Program-made: the position numbers and the translations under genes
The notes under the pieces: model-generated
Databases searched by the model: none
What the model saw: the letters and a program-made list of their open reading frames with translations, nothing else
Told to the model about the DNA's origin: nothing
In this document: positions 45,253 through 55,024 of the stretch, piece by piece
Position numbering within the stretch: the first letter of the stretch is position 1
How the letters are laid out: each line of letters starts with the position of its first letter
NCBI RefSeq assembly: GCF_030124325.1
Contig: NZ_JASKLR010000015.1
Span: 56,649-120,648, forward strand
Origin: Sinorhizobium sp. 8-89
GTDB taxonomy: Bacteria; Pseudomonadota; Alphaproteobacteria; Rhizobiales; Rhizobiaceae
DNA length: 64,000 nucleotides
Reading direction: 5' to 3'

Positions 45253-45756
45253 GTGAACGATACGACAGAGGCCATCATGGACGCTGCCGAGGAGGGAACC
45301 CGTGGGGCGGGCTCCGTGGTCGTCGGCTTTCGGGAGAATGCCGCCGACGTCGGTGTGAAGAGCGCCAGCGTTCACTATCATTTTCCGACCAAGGACAAGC
45401 TCGCGGCGGCCGTTGCCCGCCGATACACGGATCGTTTTCTCGAGGCGGTGGATCAGCAGATTGCCGGCGGCAAGGATATCGTCTCGGCGTGGCGGCAGGC
45501 GTTTCGTATAGCGCTGCAGCGCGACGGGCGAATGTGCCTGTGCGGTGCTTTGGGGGCGACGGCGCAAGATTTGTCCAGTGAAGTCAAGGACGAAGTCAAG
45601 CGTTTCTTCCTGCTCGGAATCGATAAACTGACGAAGGCAGGACTAACGCGAAACAGCGCGCTGCACGTGCTTGCCGCGCTGGAAGGCGCGATGCTAACGG
45701 CGAACGTTCTGGAGGATCCATCTCTGTTCGACAATGGAACTGCTGCGCTTGCGTGA
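45253..45756 (+). CDS. TetR-family regulator with altered DNA-binding helix
   Basis: A protein of 167 aa with a GTG start. REN AADVGVKSASVHYHFPTKDKLAAAVARRYTDRFL is the TetR recognition unit; GRMCLCGALGATAQDLS and VLAALEGAMLTANVL belong to the ligand domain. Helix 1 and the turn before it (ILDAAxxxIRRxGYxxFSFRE in relatives) are replaced by IMDAAEEGTRGAGSVVVGFRE, so the fold may be weakened. It probably represses itself and the DJ-1-family gene through the palindromes upstream. Confidence 0.78.
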   Translation: MNDTTEAIMDAAEEGTRGAGSVVVGFRENAADVGVKSASVHYHFPTKDKLAAAVARRYTDRFLEAVDQQIAGGKDIVSAWRQAFRIALQRDGRMCLCGALGATAQDLSSEVKDEVKRFFLLGIDKLTKAGLTRNSALHVLAALEGAMLTANVLEDPSLFDNGTAALA

Positions 45757-45936
45757 CCTGCGATGTTCGCGAAGGACGGCTTCGATGTTCTTGGCCGAAC
45801 TGGGGCGCTCACGCTGGCTGGCTCAAGGTCAGCCAACGCTGCCGGTCTTGGGTTGTCTATAGCCCAAGACTGCACGCCTCGCTGGACAGGAGCGCGGACT
45901 GGTCAGTTTTAGCGATCGTATGTGACGAGCGGACCG

Positions 45937-47256
45937 TCAGGTTGCGAGCAAGCCTTGCCAGCGCGTGTCGCGCGGCGAAGGGCGGCGGTGCAGCCGACGG
46001 TCGAGCAGTTCGCGGGCCTTCACGGGTTCGCCGCTCCGCATGAGCGCGAGGAGGAGCATGTCCTCGATCATCTCGCGCTGGGCGCCACTGCCGCCGATGC
46101 GCACGACCTCGGCCGCAACCGGCTCCAGGACACGGGCGCAGCCGGCATAGTCTTCCTCTGCGAAGGACAGGGCGGCGCGGCAGATCGCCGGCACGACCGA
46201 TCCTGCAGCGAGCGCACCCGCATCGACCAAACCCTTCAACGCCTCAGTCCGCCGCTCGACCGCCGCCTTGTCACCGACCGCCGCATCGATAATGGCCCTG
46301 TGGACATCCGCGAAGGCAAAGCCGGCCTTCTGGAAGTATTCACCGGAATAGGCAGCCGCCGCATCCCAAAGGCCCGCAGGCACCGCGTGTCCGTAAGCCT
46401 GCAGCCGCCACAGGAAAGAGGCGGTGTCGCTGACCACGTTGACGGGCATGCCGGCGGTCACCGAGGGCTGAATGTAATCGGCGTAGATCGCCAGCGCCCG
46501 CTCAGGATCCTCTCGTTCCAGGGCGCCCAGGGCCGAGTGCCAGGCGATATGGCCGTGGAGGATGCCGGTTCGGTCGTAGCGAGGCAGCCAGTCCGCGATC
46601 AATCTCTCGGCGTCCTCGCCAGCGCCGCCTTCGTACATGGCATGCGAGAGCGCGTGCGCTGCATTCGCGTTGTTGATCCTGAGATCGTAGCCGCGCTGAG
46701 TGAGCGCCCGGCCGTGCGCCACATTGCCGTTCTCGGCATGAGACCAGCCTCGGTAGGTAACGAACCACCAATCGTCATCGGCGAAGTGGCGGGCGTGGCG
46801 CTCACAGAGACCCACGCGCGCCTGGTCGTGATCAGCCATCCCCGAGAAGGCGAACAACCCGAAGGCGCCGAGGACCAACGACAGGATAAGGACGTCGCGC
46901 GGCCAGGTGTCGGCGTGCGCCAGTGCACGCTCCAGCGCTTTGGCCGACTGGCCGTTGATGGCAAGCGACACGATCTCCACATGGCTGCGTTCCCGCTCGG
47001 TCCCGCGCCGCGCGACAATCTTCTGTGCCGTCGCGATCCGCTCCTTGGCCTTGGCCACTTCCGTGCGGATCGCGTGCAGTCGCGCACGGGCCGCATGCGC
47101 AAGCGAAAAATCCGGATCAGCTGCGATGGCCTCCTCCAGAACCTCCGCGGCGCCGGGCCAGGTCGAAAGAAGCAGATCTACCCCCTCCCGGTAACGTTCG
47201 GCCGCGAGGTCCGATGACGTCGAGAGTGGCAGGCCGCGGCTGTCGAGTTGGGTCAT
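45937..47256 (-). CDS. TPR38-family tetratricopeptide protein
   Basis: A protein of 439 aa from ATG 47256, preceded by GAGG. Helical repeats run through the protein: VLEEAIAADPDFSLAHAARARL, ALERALAHADTWPRDVLIL, RGWSHAENGNVAHGRALTQRGYDL, and HALSHAMYEGGAGEDAERLIADWLPRYD, which resembles the TTC38 protein family. The protein is likely cytoplasmic and its role is unknown. A GAAATACGGTCA core found in the AraC-regulon elements lies about 60 to 85 bp upstream, so it may be in the same regulon. Confidence 0.82.
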   Translation of the reverse strand: MTQLDSRGLPLSTSSDLAAERYREGVDLLLSTWPGAAEVLEEAIAADPDFSLAHAARARLHAIRTEVAKAKERIATAQKIVARRGTERERSHVEIVSLAINGQSAKALERALAHADTWPRDVLILSLVLGAFGLFAFSGMADHDQARVGLCERHARHFADDDWWFVTYRGWSHAENGNVAHGRALTQRGYDLRINNANAAHALSHAMYEGGAGEDAERLIADWLPRYDRTGILHGHIAWHSALGALEREDPERALAIYADYIQPSVTAGMPVNVVSDTASFLWRLQAYGHAVPAGLWDAAAAYSGEYFQKAGFAFADVHRAIIDAAVGDKAAVERRTEALKGLVDAGALAAGSVVPAICRAALSFAEEDYAGCARVLEPVAAEVVRIGGSGAQREMIEDMLLLALMRSGEPVKARELLDRRLHRRPSPRDTRWQGLLAT

Positions 47257-47317
47257 GGCAGATTCCTCATCGCAGGATCGGCGCGTATTATTGCGCATTT
47301 CAGCGATTATAAGGGAC

Positions 47318-47342
47318 TCGCTACTGACCGTATTTCGACAGA
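47318..47342 (-). promoter_or_regulatory. Possible third AraC-regulon core
   Basis: On the minus strand GTCGAAATACGGTCA matches the 12-bp core GAAATACGGTCA of the element at 27404. The right-hand part of the 33-bp element is poorly kept. It is placed upstream of the TPR gene at a distance like the other two. Confidence 0.4.
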
Positions 47343-47552
47343 CTGCCAAACCATGTAGATTAGATGACAACCCTCATGCCCGACCGACCAAGGAAGAACG
47401 ACCCGGTCCCACCCGTTTGGCCATCCCCGTGACTGCGCGGGAAGGCGCGATGAGGGTTGCCTGCGTGATGATTGGGGGAGGCATGTCTATGCTTGGGTGG
47501 AGACGTGGTCGCCTGAAGAGTACGATTTCGGCAGCTTGGTATGTGCTGGTCG

Positions 47553-47578
47553 ACCAATCGCAGGAATCGTTGGTTGCG
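47553..47578 (+). repeat. 26-bp dispersed repeat, copy 1
   Basis: ACCAATCGCAGGAAT followed by CGTTGGTTGCG. It is identical to 55413-55438 and differs at three positions from 62297-62322. All three copies are in direct orientation and intergenic. Inner symmetry CCAA(T)CG...CGTTGG gives a weak hairpin. Confidence 0.85.
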
Positions 47579-47710
47579 CAGGATCGTGGCTGTTTCGGAT
47601 GGCGGCGGGAAGCGGCAGAGGATTGCCGCCCGTAATCGGCAGGTCGTGCCCGCGGCACCGACCGGGGCTTCGAGCGGTGGTATGGTCACCGCTCGAAACG
47701 ACGCGGGAGG

Positions 47711-48250
47711 CGGCTGATAGAGTATTTTTGCGGACTGGACGTGGCGATGGACGAGACGGCGGGCGGTGTCGTCGATGATGCGGGCGAGGTGCATCTGCGG
47801 GCGGTGGCGTTAACCGATCCGCAGGCGTTGCTCGCGCTCCTGAAACCCTTTGCGGCGGCTGCGCCGCGTCGGCCACGAGGCCGGCTCGCTGTCGCCGTGG
47901 CTGCATCCGGAGCTGACGAAACTCGGTCTGCCGGCGGTATGCCTGGAGACCCAGCACGTGCGCGCGGCGATGTCGGCGCAGCGCAACAAGACCGACGCGG
48001 CCGACGCACTCGGCATCGCCCACATCATGCGCACCGGCTGGTTCCGGCAGGCGCATATCAAGACCGAAAGTTGCTACCGGATGCGGCTGTTGCTGACGCA
48101 CCGGCGCAACCTGAAGCGCAAGTTCCTCGATCTGGAGAACGCCATTCGCTGAAGGCGTTCGGCATCAAGCTCGGCAGCACCTCGCGCGGCGCGTTCGACA
48201 CCGCCGTGCGCGCCGCGGTGGCGGACGATGCGCTGGACAGTTGGCCGCCT
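47711..48250 (+). pseudogene. IS110-family transposase remnant (N-terminal part)
   Basis: EYFCGLDVAMDETAGGVVDDAG and VHLRAVALTDPQALLALL are the DEDD-type start of an IS110 transposase; after a frame change comes HEAGSLSPWLHPELTKLGLP, VCLETQHVRAAMSAQRNKTDAADALGIAHIMRTGWF and MRLLLTHRRNLKRKFLDLENAIR, then KAFGIKLGSTSRGAF in a third frame. The C-terminal serine domain is absent. It is cut off at the edge of the lipase-protease island. Confidence 0.8.
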
Positions 48251-48314
48251 CCGCACCCCTGTCCTGCATGCCAAGAATCGATGTAAGCTGCAATTTCGAC
48301 GCGTAGGAGGGGTG

Positions 48315-49670
48315 ATGGCGCAATTTCCGGACCTGGTGATCTTCATTCCAGGCATTCTAGGATCCGTTCTCGCAAAGGACGGCAAGACGGTTTGGGATCT
48401 ATCGGTCACTGGTCTTTATAGAGGCACCAGGCTTACGGAACTGCATCTCGATGCCCCAGGATCGTTGGACGATGATATAGGCGATGGGATCACGGCCGTC
48501 GGCGTTGTCGACAACATTGGTGGGATTCCTGGGCTTTGGAAACTTGGTGGCTATTCGCGTTTACGAGACAAGCTGATCGCTGACCTCGGGCTCCAGTTGG
48601 GTAGGAATTTTCGGGAGTTTCCTTATGACTGGCGTCGCGACAACAGGGTCGCGTCCTCTCGGCTGTCGGTCAAGAGCCGGGAATGGCTTTCACATTGGCG
48701 CGACGTGAGTGGGAACTCTGAAGCGAAAATATGGATCGTTGCTCATTCTATGGGAGGTCTCGTCGCCAGACATTTTATCGAATGCCTTGAAGGGTGGAAA
48801 ATCGTCCGATCTCTGACGACAATCGGTACGCCGCATCGCGGGTCGGGTAAGGCCCTAGATTTTTTGAGTGCCGGTTCTTCGCCTGGTTTGGCCGACCGTC
48901 TGTTGCCGGGGCTGGACATCGCGCGAAACTTCGACTCCGTCTATCAACTCTTGCCAACGTACCCCTTCATCATCGACGGCAGCGAGAACTATCGGATTCA
49001 TGAGATCTCAATTGCCGGAGTCGATCAGGGCAGGGCAACGAAAGCAGCAGACTTTCATGCTGAAATCGAGGCTGGACGCTTAGGCAATTTGCAAGACGGG
49101 GTTTATCAGATGTCTTCGCCACGTCTGAGTGTGGTCATCGGGACGGACCAGTCTACATACCAATGTGCGATAGTCGGAGAGGCGGGGAGGCTGACGATGA
49201 TGACGAACCGCGATTTCCAGGGCAACAACGTCAATGGCGATGGCACCGTGCCACGTGTCTCGGCGATGCCGCGGGGCTATGGCGAGGAAATTGCCACGTA
49301 TGTCTGCAATTCACACGCGGCAATCGCAGCCGACAAGGTGAGTCTGCATCATCTACGCACCTATCTCTCTGGTGCCGCAATCAACCTTGATGCCTACCGA
49401 GACGAAAGTCGGGCCAAGTTTGGATTGGACCTCGAAGACTGCTACGACGCTGGTGACGTACTGATCAAAGCGCGTTCTTCAATCCGCGAGCAGAAGATCG
49501 GCGTCGTTGTCGAAGAATTAACCAATAAGGTTGGTCCGCGTAAAGTCACGCTTTATCGTAACGGCGAAGAATATATTGGTCAGGTAAAGTTGCAGTCTGG
49601 CTTTTATCAGGCAACGATTGAATTGTTGGGACGAACTGTCTCTGACGTATTTTGGGTTTCTGATACTTAA
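48315..49670 (+). CDS. LCAT/PGAP1-like alpha/beta-hydrolase (putative lipase effector)
   Basis: A protein of 451 aa from ATG 48315, with AGGAGG at 48305-48310; an earlier frame start at 48228 lies in the IS110 remnant. FIPGILGSVLAKDGKTVWD opens it, as in lecithin:cholesterol acyltransferase-like lipases; AHSMGGLVARHF holds the nucleophile S145, NGDGTVPRV the acid D309 and NSHAAIAAD the base H334. About 100 C-terminal residues form an extra beta-rich part. There is no signal peptide, so it would act on inner phospholipids from the cytoplasm. The CHAT protease gene starts 19 bp downstream. I infer a protease-controlled lipase pair. Confidence 0.82.
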   Translation: MAQFPDLVIFIPGILGSVLAKDGKTVWDLSVTGLYRGTRLTELHLDAPGSLDDDIGDGITAVGVVDNIGGIPGLWKLGGYSRLRDKLIADLGLQLGRNFREFPYDWRRDNRVASSRLSVKSREWLSHWRDVSGNSEAKIWIVAHSMGGLVARHFIECLEGWKIVRSLTTIGTPHRGSGKALDFLSAGSSPGLADRLLPGLDIARNFDSVYQLLPTYPFIIDGSENYRIHEISIAGVDQGRATKAADFHAEIEAGRLGNLQDGVYQMSSPRLSVVIGTDQSTYQCAIVGEAGRLTMMTNRDFQGNNVNGDGTVPRVSAMPRGYGEEIATYVCNSHAAIAADKVSLHHLRTYLSGAAINLDAYRDESRAKFGLDLEDCYDAGDVLIKARSSIREQKIGVVVEELTNKVGPRKVTLYRNGEEYIGQVKLQSGFYQATIELLGRTVSDVFWVSDT

Positions 49671-49689
49671 GCTTCAGGGTCGACGTAGT

Positions 49690-51468
49690 ATGCCACAGGG
49701 CCTCGAAATCACTGTACCTTCAGGAGCGCCGTGGGACGCCCTTCGCCTTGCGCTCGCTGAACGATTTGCAGGCGAGTTCTTTTGGATTCGTGTATCCGAA
49801 AAGGGTGCAAAGGTGCTTTTGGAGGGAGATGTCGTATCTGAGGATGCGAAAGCCCACCTCTCTCAGTTCGTCCGAGAATTCCTTGATGGTAGACCGGTCG
49901 TTGACGCGCTTTTGGCGACATCACCGCTGTATCCCGCGAGCCAAAGCCACTTCGATTTTGATACGGCGGAGGACGATCAGGCTTCGAACGGCAACATTGT
50001 CAGGCACCCTCGAATCTCTTGCGACCAAGAGCTTCAGGCAGGGAAATCATGCGTGATCGAAGTGGATCTCGCCGTTGAGCCGCATGACGACACGAAAGGT
50101 GACCCTTTTGAGGTGGAGATCTCCGATCCAAACTGGGAGAGGCTGCCCGTTTCGGTCGAACTGACCTCATACCAGCTGGATATCGAGCCCGAAGACGCAC
50201 GCCGAAATGTTACTCTGTTCAGAAACGGCACGTCGAAATCGGCGCGCTTTGCAGCAAAGGTCGTCGGAGAGCTTCCGGATGACCTTGTACAGGTCACCGC
50301 GTCGTTCTCAGTTGAAGGGCGCGTGCGTGGATTCGCGACAAGGGAGTTCGCCGTTATCGCCGCGCCGGGTAAGACGCCGCCAGCGAGTGACCGCGGCTCG
50401 TTGACTTCTGGCGATTTTGCCTATGATTCCTCTGCAGCGCCGAGCCTCACGATTAAGATTAGCCACAATCCGAACTCCCTCGGGCAATGTACCTGGTCTT
50501 TTGAAGCGCCCGGGTTCCGCTATCTCGAAGAAGTCTCCGCAATGCCGCGCATCGAGCTGGGCTCGTCCGCAAAATCTTATTTCCAGGACAAATTCGAACA
50601 GGTCAAAACGCTGGATGAAGGCAGGCATCTGGGGACATTGCGGGGTATCGGGGAGCATATCTGGGAAGCTTCGCCGGTCGAATTCCGGCGATTGTACCTA
50701 AAGATGCAAAAGGAGCTGGGCCGCGATTTTCCGATCCAGATTTTCACAAACGAGCCCCATGTGCCTTGGGAACTCATGCACCCGACAGAGGCAGATGGAG
50801 AGGATCTGGGCCACCTGTGCATGACGCATCCGATTGGTCGCTGGACTATGGCAAGTCGATTGGTAGCATCCATCCCAAGGGGAGGGATCGCCTCATTCGT
50901 TCCTGATTATGACGATGGACCATTACCTGCGGCGGTTCAGGAGGGGGCGTGGCTTTGCAAGGACTTGGGAGCCGTGGCGCTTGAGCCGACTTACCGCATT
51001 TTTACAGACTGCCTAAATACTCCAGGTGACGACCCGATTGCGCTGCTCCATTTCGCGGGACATGGCGCGGGCGACGAGGCCGCTCCCCAGGAACGAGGTC
51101 TAAGGATGGAGGATGGCTGGGTCCCCATCGAAGAGATCAATTCCGGCGTCAAGCTCGGAAAGAGAGACCGGAGCCTCGTGCTCTTGAACGCCTGCCATGC
51201 CGGAAATCAGAACAACGTGCTTGGCGCGCTCCATGGATGGCCCTCCGCGTTCATAAAAGTGGGATTCGGGGGCGTTGTTGCGCCTCTTTGGGCGGTTCAG
51301 GACGAGACTGCGTGCGCCGTGATGAAAAGAGCAGTGACATCTCTCTATTGCGAAGGGAAATCGATAGGTTCAGCGCTCATGGTAGCACGTAAGGAGCACC
51401 AGAGCCAATCGGCAGCAGCCTACTCGTATGTTCTCTACGGCGATGTAATGGCGACCGTCGCCTCATAG
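49690..51468 (+). CDS. CHAT-domain (caspase-like) protease
   Basis: A protein of 592 aa from ATG 49690; a longer frame to 49618 would overlap the lipase gene. The C-terminal CHAT domain has LLHFAGHGAGDE (H458) and LVLLNACHAGNQNN (C502), the caspase-like dyad, followed by GGVVAPLWAVQDETA. The N-terminal 400 residues contain a small alpha/beta segment (1-75) and beta-sandwich-like stretches (PFEVEISDPNWERLPVSVELTS region) of unknown fold, maybe the sensing part. CHAT proteases in bacteria process effectors in conflict systems. Its partner is presumably the lipase upstream. Confidence 0.82.
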   Translation: MPQGLEITVPSGAPWDALRLALAERFAGEFFWIRVSEKGAKVLLEGDVVSEDAKAHLSQFVREFLDGRPVVDALLATSPLYPASQSHFDFDTAEDDQASNGNIVRHPRISCDQELQAGKSCVIEVDLAVEPHDDTKGDPFEVEISDPNWERLPVSVELTSYQLDIEPEDARRNVTLFRNGTSKSARFAAKVVGELPDDLVQVTASFSVEGRVRGFATREFAVIAAPGKTPPASDRGSLTSGDFAYDSSAAPSLTIKISHNPNSLGQCTWSFEAPGFRYLEEVSAMPRIELGSSAKSYFQDKFEQVKTLDEGRHLGTLRGIGEHIWEASPVEFRRLYLKMQKELGRDFPIQIFTNEPHVPWELMHPTEADGEDLGHLCMTHPIGRWTMASRLVASIPRGGIASFVPDYDDGPLPAAVQEGAWLCKDLGAVALEPTYRIFTDCLNTPGDDPIALLHFAGHGAGDEAAPQERGLRMEDGWVPIEEINSGVKLGKRDRSLVLLNACHAGNQNNVLGALHGWPSAFIKVGFGGVVAPLWAVQDETACAVMKRAVTSLYCEGKSIGSALMVARKEHQSQSAAAYSYVLYGDVMATVAS

Positions 51469-51471
51469 ACA

Positions 51472-53985
51472 CTACAGCGGCACCGGCGTCGGCTGTTCCA
51501 CGAGGACATTTACGGCGTTTTGCGCTGCTTCGGCAAACAGGTCGTTGCCCGCCGGCGCTTTTACGCTGACGATGAGCGAGAAGTTCACGGCTCGATCGAA
51601 CCGCCCCGCTCGCGTGATATCTGCCCACCATCCCTTCATGGGCGATACCGATATGCCATCTCGGTCAGCCAGTTGGTAGGCCGGGCCTCGCCAGATATCC
51701 TGTTGGAGGGTGCCTCTTGAGGAAAGTTTGCTGCCGACAGTCCAACCGGAGTCCGGGGACGATCGCTGCGAAATACCGTTCGCATTATAACTGGCCTGGG
51801 CGCTATCGTCACTTTCGTCGTAGCGCTTTACGTCAAAGCGCAAGCCGAAAGATCGGTAACGATCATAGCGGTCTCGCGAAACCGCCAGCGGGTCAGGCTC
51901 AAGGAAGTAGGAGAGGGTGCATCGCATCTCTACCTCGGTTTGGTTCAACGCTTTGAGCGTGTTCTTCGGCCAGGGTAACTTGAAATACTTCATCTCCTTG
52001 ATGCGCGAATACCCTGCGGTTCTCTCGAACGGAGTGATTACATCCTCAATCACCATACTGAATGCGTTATCCGTGCTGTAATAGGCGCGGCCGTCATCCG
52101 GAACACCCCAGCCATAGCGCGAAAGCATCAGGCCCCAGGCCTCAGTACTCCCCATCCGAGCGCTGAGAATGCGGTGCTGCGCCAGCATGGTAGGTGTCCA
52201 CTCGGCCGAGTGCACAAGCAGACCTCGGAGTGTTTCGGCGCGCATGTTCGGATACGCAACGTGGAGCCTGCCGAGAAGGCCGGATGCACGGGCAGTTGCT
52301 GCACTGGTTTCCCCAGTCAGGCCAAATGGCTTCGTTGCTGATTTGCCCGACGTTGTCAGCACGAGATCATTGTGGGAAGGACTGGCGTAAATCCCGTCGG
52401 GATCTATTACGAAGTTCCCGCCCTCCATCACGATGTCTGGCTTATTCGGATGATCATCAGTCCACTTTTCTGATGATCGTGACGTGGGAGCCATATCTCC
52501 ATTAGGAGCCACAAGCCCGGCTTTCGATGTCTTGAACGTTACCGCGCCTACGGTGATTACGTTTGCCGCTTGCCCCGGGGCCTCAAGCTCAAAGCGACTG
52601 TTGCGATCTCTATAGTCATCGACCTGGTAGGGTTCAGAAGCTGAGGTTGGAACGTTGCCTGCGGCTACGCAGAAGAGGCGTGGCTTCGAACCGTCGCCAT
52701 AGGCAAGAAGGTCCAGGGCCGCGGAGGTGGCGGTCACCTTGCCACTTCGGCCTTCACCGCTTGCGGTCTGGGCCAGGCAGAAGACGCGCTTTGCTTCCTG
52801 CTTTTCGAGAAGAGACACAGCTCTCTGTATCGCCTCTCTAGCGGCGACCTTCGGTTGGCCTGGTGGTGCTGTCACAACGACCGATTCCAAAGCGGTCCAG
52901 AGCTGAACTGGTCCGGTGGTCTCCAAAACGGATCCTAGATCGTAAAACTGGGCGACACCGGCCATCTTGGTTCCATGATCGGAATGATCAGTCACCGGCC
53001 ATTTTGAAGTGGAGGACAAGCATCGAGCCTGGTCAATCGATGAAATCAAGAGCGGATGTGCGGGATTCACGCCCGTGTCTAGCAGGGCGATACGCGGCGC
53101 GCCTGCTTGCGGCCCAATTATTCGTGATGCGAGTGCCGCAGTTTGAGTGGCGCGCGCATCGGGAGCTTGGCTGAGAAAGTCGATGTTGAGCGAAGACGCG
53201 CTTCGAAGTTCGATTACCGCTGGGCTTGCCTGGACGAGCTTCGCCATATCTCCCGGCGAAGCTCTGACATTGCGAATGGATACTTCGACGAATTCTGTCG
53301 ACAGCCCTTCTACCTCGATATTGAGATCAATGGCAGCGGAAAGGAATTCCTTGGTGAGATCTTTGCGGAGCCACACTTCCCAAATCGCGCTCTTATTCTT
53401 TTGAGGAAAGCGGTCGACTGGGTCAGTCCAGAAGTCCCGCAATCGGGCAGGCCGGATCGTGTTGACGCTTTCGAACAGCCAGAAATTACGGGGCCGCTTT
53501 CCATCGTCGTCCTCGTCATCGTCGGAATTCCGTCCTGCGAACGAGAACGCGTCATCTGGCCCGGTGAAGCCGCGATATTCTTCGAGGTTGCTAGCGAGAG
53601 TATCGACCGCTTTCGCCGAGACGAAGAAGGTAGCTAGGTCCGCCGTTTCCTCTACCGTGTCGCCGTCCAGATCTCGCTGCAACGTATACAGTTTGAGGCC
53701 TGGACTTGAAGCGCGGCTGCCTCCCGGCCGGAGCCTGACGTTCGGGCGACTCTCCATCGCGAGAACCATGCCGCGCTTGTTCTCGGGAATACCGTGCTTG
53801 GCCTGCTCCTCGGCAAAGCGCGAAAGGTCTGTAGTTGCTGCATTCAGGCTTTTGAGTAGCCGGGCGGCATGCCTTGCCCGATTGTCGACCAAAGGAGTCT
53901 TTTCAGAGGACCGCCCAGTTTTCGCTCGAAAAGACTTAGGTGTCTTGCCGAGGCCTCGAATATGGAGGTGTCTGTAGGTAGTCAT
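51472..53985 (-). CDS. Subtilisin-like (S8) serine protease of an ATPase-protease pair
   Basis: A protein of 837 aa without a signal peptide. Triad: D303 in IALLDTGVN, H337 in DHSDHGTKMAG, S561 in GETSAATARASG. The 280 N-terminal residues (charged, with an RNSDDDEDDDG acidic run) and about 240 C-terminal residues are not recognised. The protein is therefore an intracellular subtilase. It lies 58 bp after the AAA ATPase gene on the same strand and stops 3 bp from the convergent CHAT gene. AAA ATPase plus S8 protease pairs recur in bacterial genomic islands and have been proposed as conflict or defence modules; that role is an inference here. Confidence 0.85.
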   Translation of the reverse strand: MTTYRHLHIRGLGKTPKSFRAKTGRSSEKTPLVDNRARHAARLLKSLNAATTDLSRFAEEQAKHGIPENKRGMVLAMESRPNVRLRPGGSRASSPGLKLYTLQRDLDGDTVEETADLATFFVSAKAVDTLASNLEEYRGFTGPDDAFSFAGRNSDDDEDDDGKRPRNFWLFESVNTIRPARLRDFWTDPVDRFPQKNKSAIWEVWLRKDLTKEFLSAAIDLNIEVEGLSTEFVEVSIRNVRASPGDMAKLVQASPAVIELRSASSLNIDFLSQAPDARATQTAALASRIIGPQAGAPRIALLDTGVNPAHPLLISSIDQARCLSSTSKWPVTDHSDHGTKMAGVAQFYDLGSVLETTGPVQLWTALESVVVTAPPGQPKVAAREAIQRAVSLLEKQEAKRVFCLAQTASGEGRSGKVTATSAALDLLAYGDGSKPRLFCVAAGNVPTSASEPYQVDDYRDRNSRFELEAPGQAANVITVGAVTFKTSKAGLVAPNGDMAPTSRSSEKWTDDHPNKPDIVMEGGNFVIDPDGIYASPSHNDLVLTTSGKSATKPFGLTGETSAATARASGLLGRLHVAYPNMRAETLRGLLVHSAEWTPTMLAQHRILSARMGSTEAWGLMLSRYGWGVPDDGRAYYSTDNAFSMVIEDVITPFERTAGYSRIKEMKYFKLPWPKNTLKALNQTEVEMRCTLSYFLEPDPLAVSRDRYDRYRSFGLRFDVKRYDESDDSAQASYNANGISQRSSPDSGWTVGSKLSSRGTLQQDIWRGPAYQLADRDGISVSPMKGWWADITRAGRFDRAVNFSLIVSVKAPAGNDLFAEAAQNAVNVLVEQPTPVPL

Positions 53986-54043
53986 CGGGAATCAACGTCT
54001 GATTGAGCAACAGGCAAAGAGATCAATGCTTTGGGGGCGAATG

Positions 54044-55024
54044 TCAATCTGGGTGGATAGTATTACGGTCGTTAATTGCCTGTATCAAAATATCACTAGT
54101 CAACAAGCCGTCGTTGTCGAGCACCGCGTCCCTAGCGGCGTCCGCAGCAGCGGCCACCAAGTCCGCTTGGCTTAGTCCGTCACCACCAGCTGAGACGCTG
54201 TCCCAATCGATGTGATCAAGCTTGAACTGGGAGAGATTGAACTTCAGCACGCGCTGCGCCTCCTCGGCCGAGGGCTTGGAATAAGTGAACGCGGCATCAA
54301 AGCGCCGGAAAATTGCCGGATCGAGCAGGACCTTATGATTGGTCGCGGCGATAATCACGCTAGACGACTGATCATCCTCCAGGAACTGAAGAAAGGAATT
54401 CAGCATCCGGCGGGCTTCACCGATGTCGTTGTCTGCATCTCGACGAGAGGCCAGGGCATCCACCTCGTCGAAAAAATAAACCCCACGATGGTTCTTCATC
54501 GAATCGAACACCAGCCGTAGCTTCGAAGCGGTCTCGCCCATGAACTTGGTGATGACGCCGTCCAAGAGGATCGTAAACAGGGGAAGACTGAGTTCTCCTG
54601 CTACGGCTGCGGCTGTCATACCTTTGCCAGTGCCGGGCGGACCCGAAAACAGGTACTTTCGGCGGGGGGTAAGACCATTCTTCTGCAACACGTCACGCTC
54701 GCGGTGTTCACGAACGGCGCGATGGATCCGACGAGCGAGATCGTTGTTTAGCACAAGATCGGAGAGGTGAGTTTCGGGATATGATGCTCGTACGAGCCCA
54801 GCAAGCTCTCCCCGAGGGGCAGTTATGGGTACCGGAGTGGACGTGTGTCGAGGCTCTGGTGACTGGCGCGCGTCAGTTATGACCGAGCGGATGTCGTCTG
54901 CCATCTTCGACTTGCCGGATTTGCCAGCGTCCGCGGCAATTGTCTCCGCGATGGCGAGAAACTTTTCGTTGTCTCCCGCCGCGTGACTACGAATCATAGC
55001 GATAATTTGTCGAGCGCTTGTCAT
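54044..55024 (-). CDS. AAA-family ATPase partner of the S8 protease
   Basis: A protein of 326 aa with a single AAA module: YLFSGPPGTGKGMTAAAVA (Walker A), YFFDEVDALASRRD (Walker B), VIIAATNH (sensor 1) and FRRFDAAFTY (arginine finger). It resembles the FtsH/katanin-type ATPases. An N-terminal 100 residues form a helical region. It is upstream of the subtilase gene with a 58-bp gap, so the two are probably co-transcribed, the ATPase delivering or restraining targets of the protease. Confidence 0.87.
   Translation of the reverse strand: MTSARQIIAMIRSHAAGDNEKFLAIAETIAADAGKSGKSKMADDIRSVITDARQSPEPRHTSTPVPITAPRGELAGLVRASYPETHLSDLVLNNDLARRIHRAVREHRERDVLQKNGLTPRRKYLFSGPPGTGKGMTAAAVAGELSLPLFTILLDGVITKFMGETASKLRLVFDSMKNHRGVYFFDEVDALASRRDADNDIGEARRMLNSFLQFLEDDQSSSVIIAATNHKVLLDPAIFRRFDAAFTYSKPSAEEAQRVLKFNLSQFKLDHIDWDSVSAGGDGLSQADLVAAAADAARDAVLDNDGLLTSDILIQAINDRNTIHPD

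Larger units (their letters stand above)
47257..47710. other. Intergenic stretch between TPR gene and IS110 remnant
   Basis: About 450 bp without a recognised gene. It contains the possible AraC-regulon core (47318-47342) and the first copy of the 26-bp repeat (47553-47578). The last 60 bp may be degenerate insertion-element sequence. Confidence 0.45.

Noticed and set aside
45922..47217. A 431-codon plus-strand frame opposite the TPR gene
   Set aside because: Low-quality peptide without motifs; the minus strand has regular helical repeats and a supported start.
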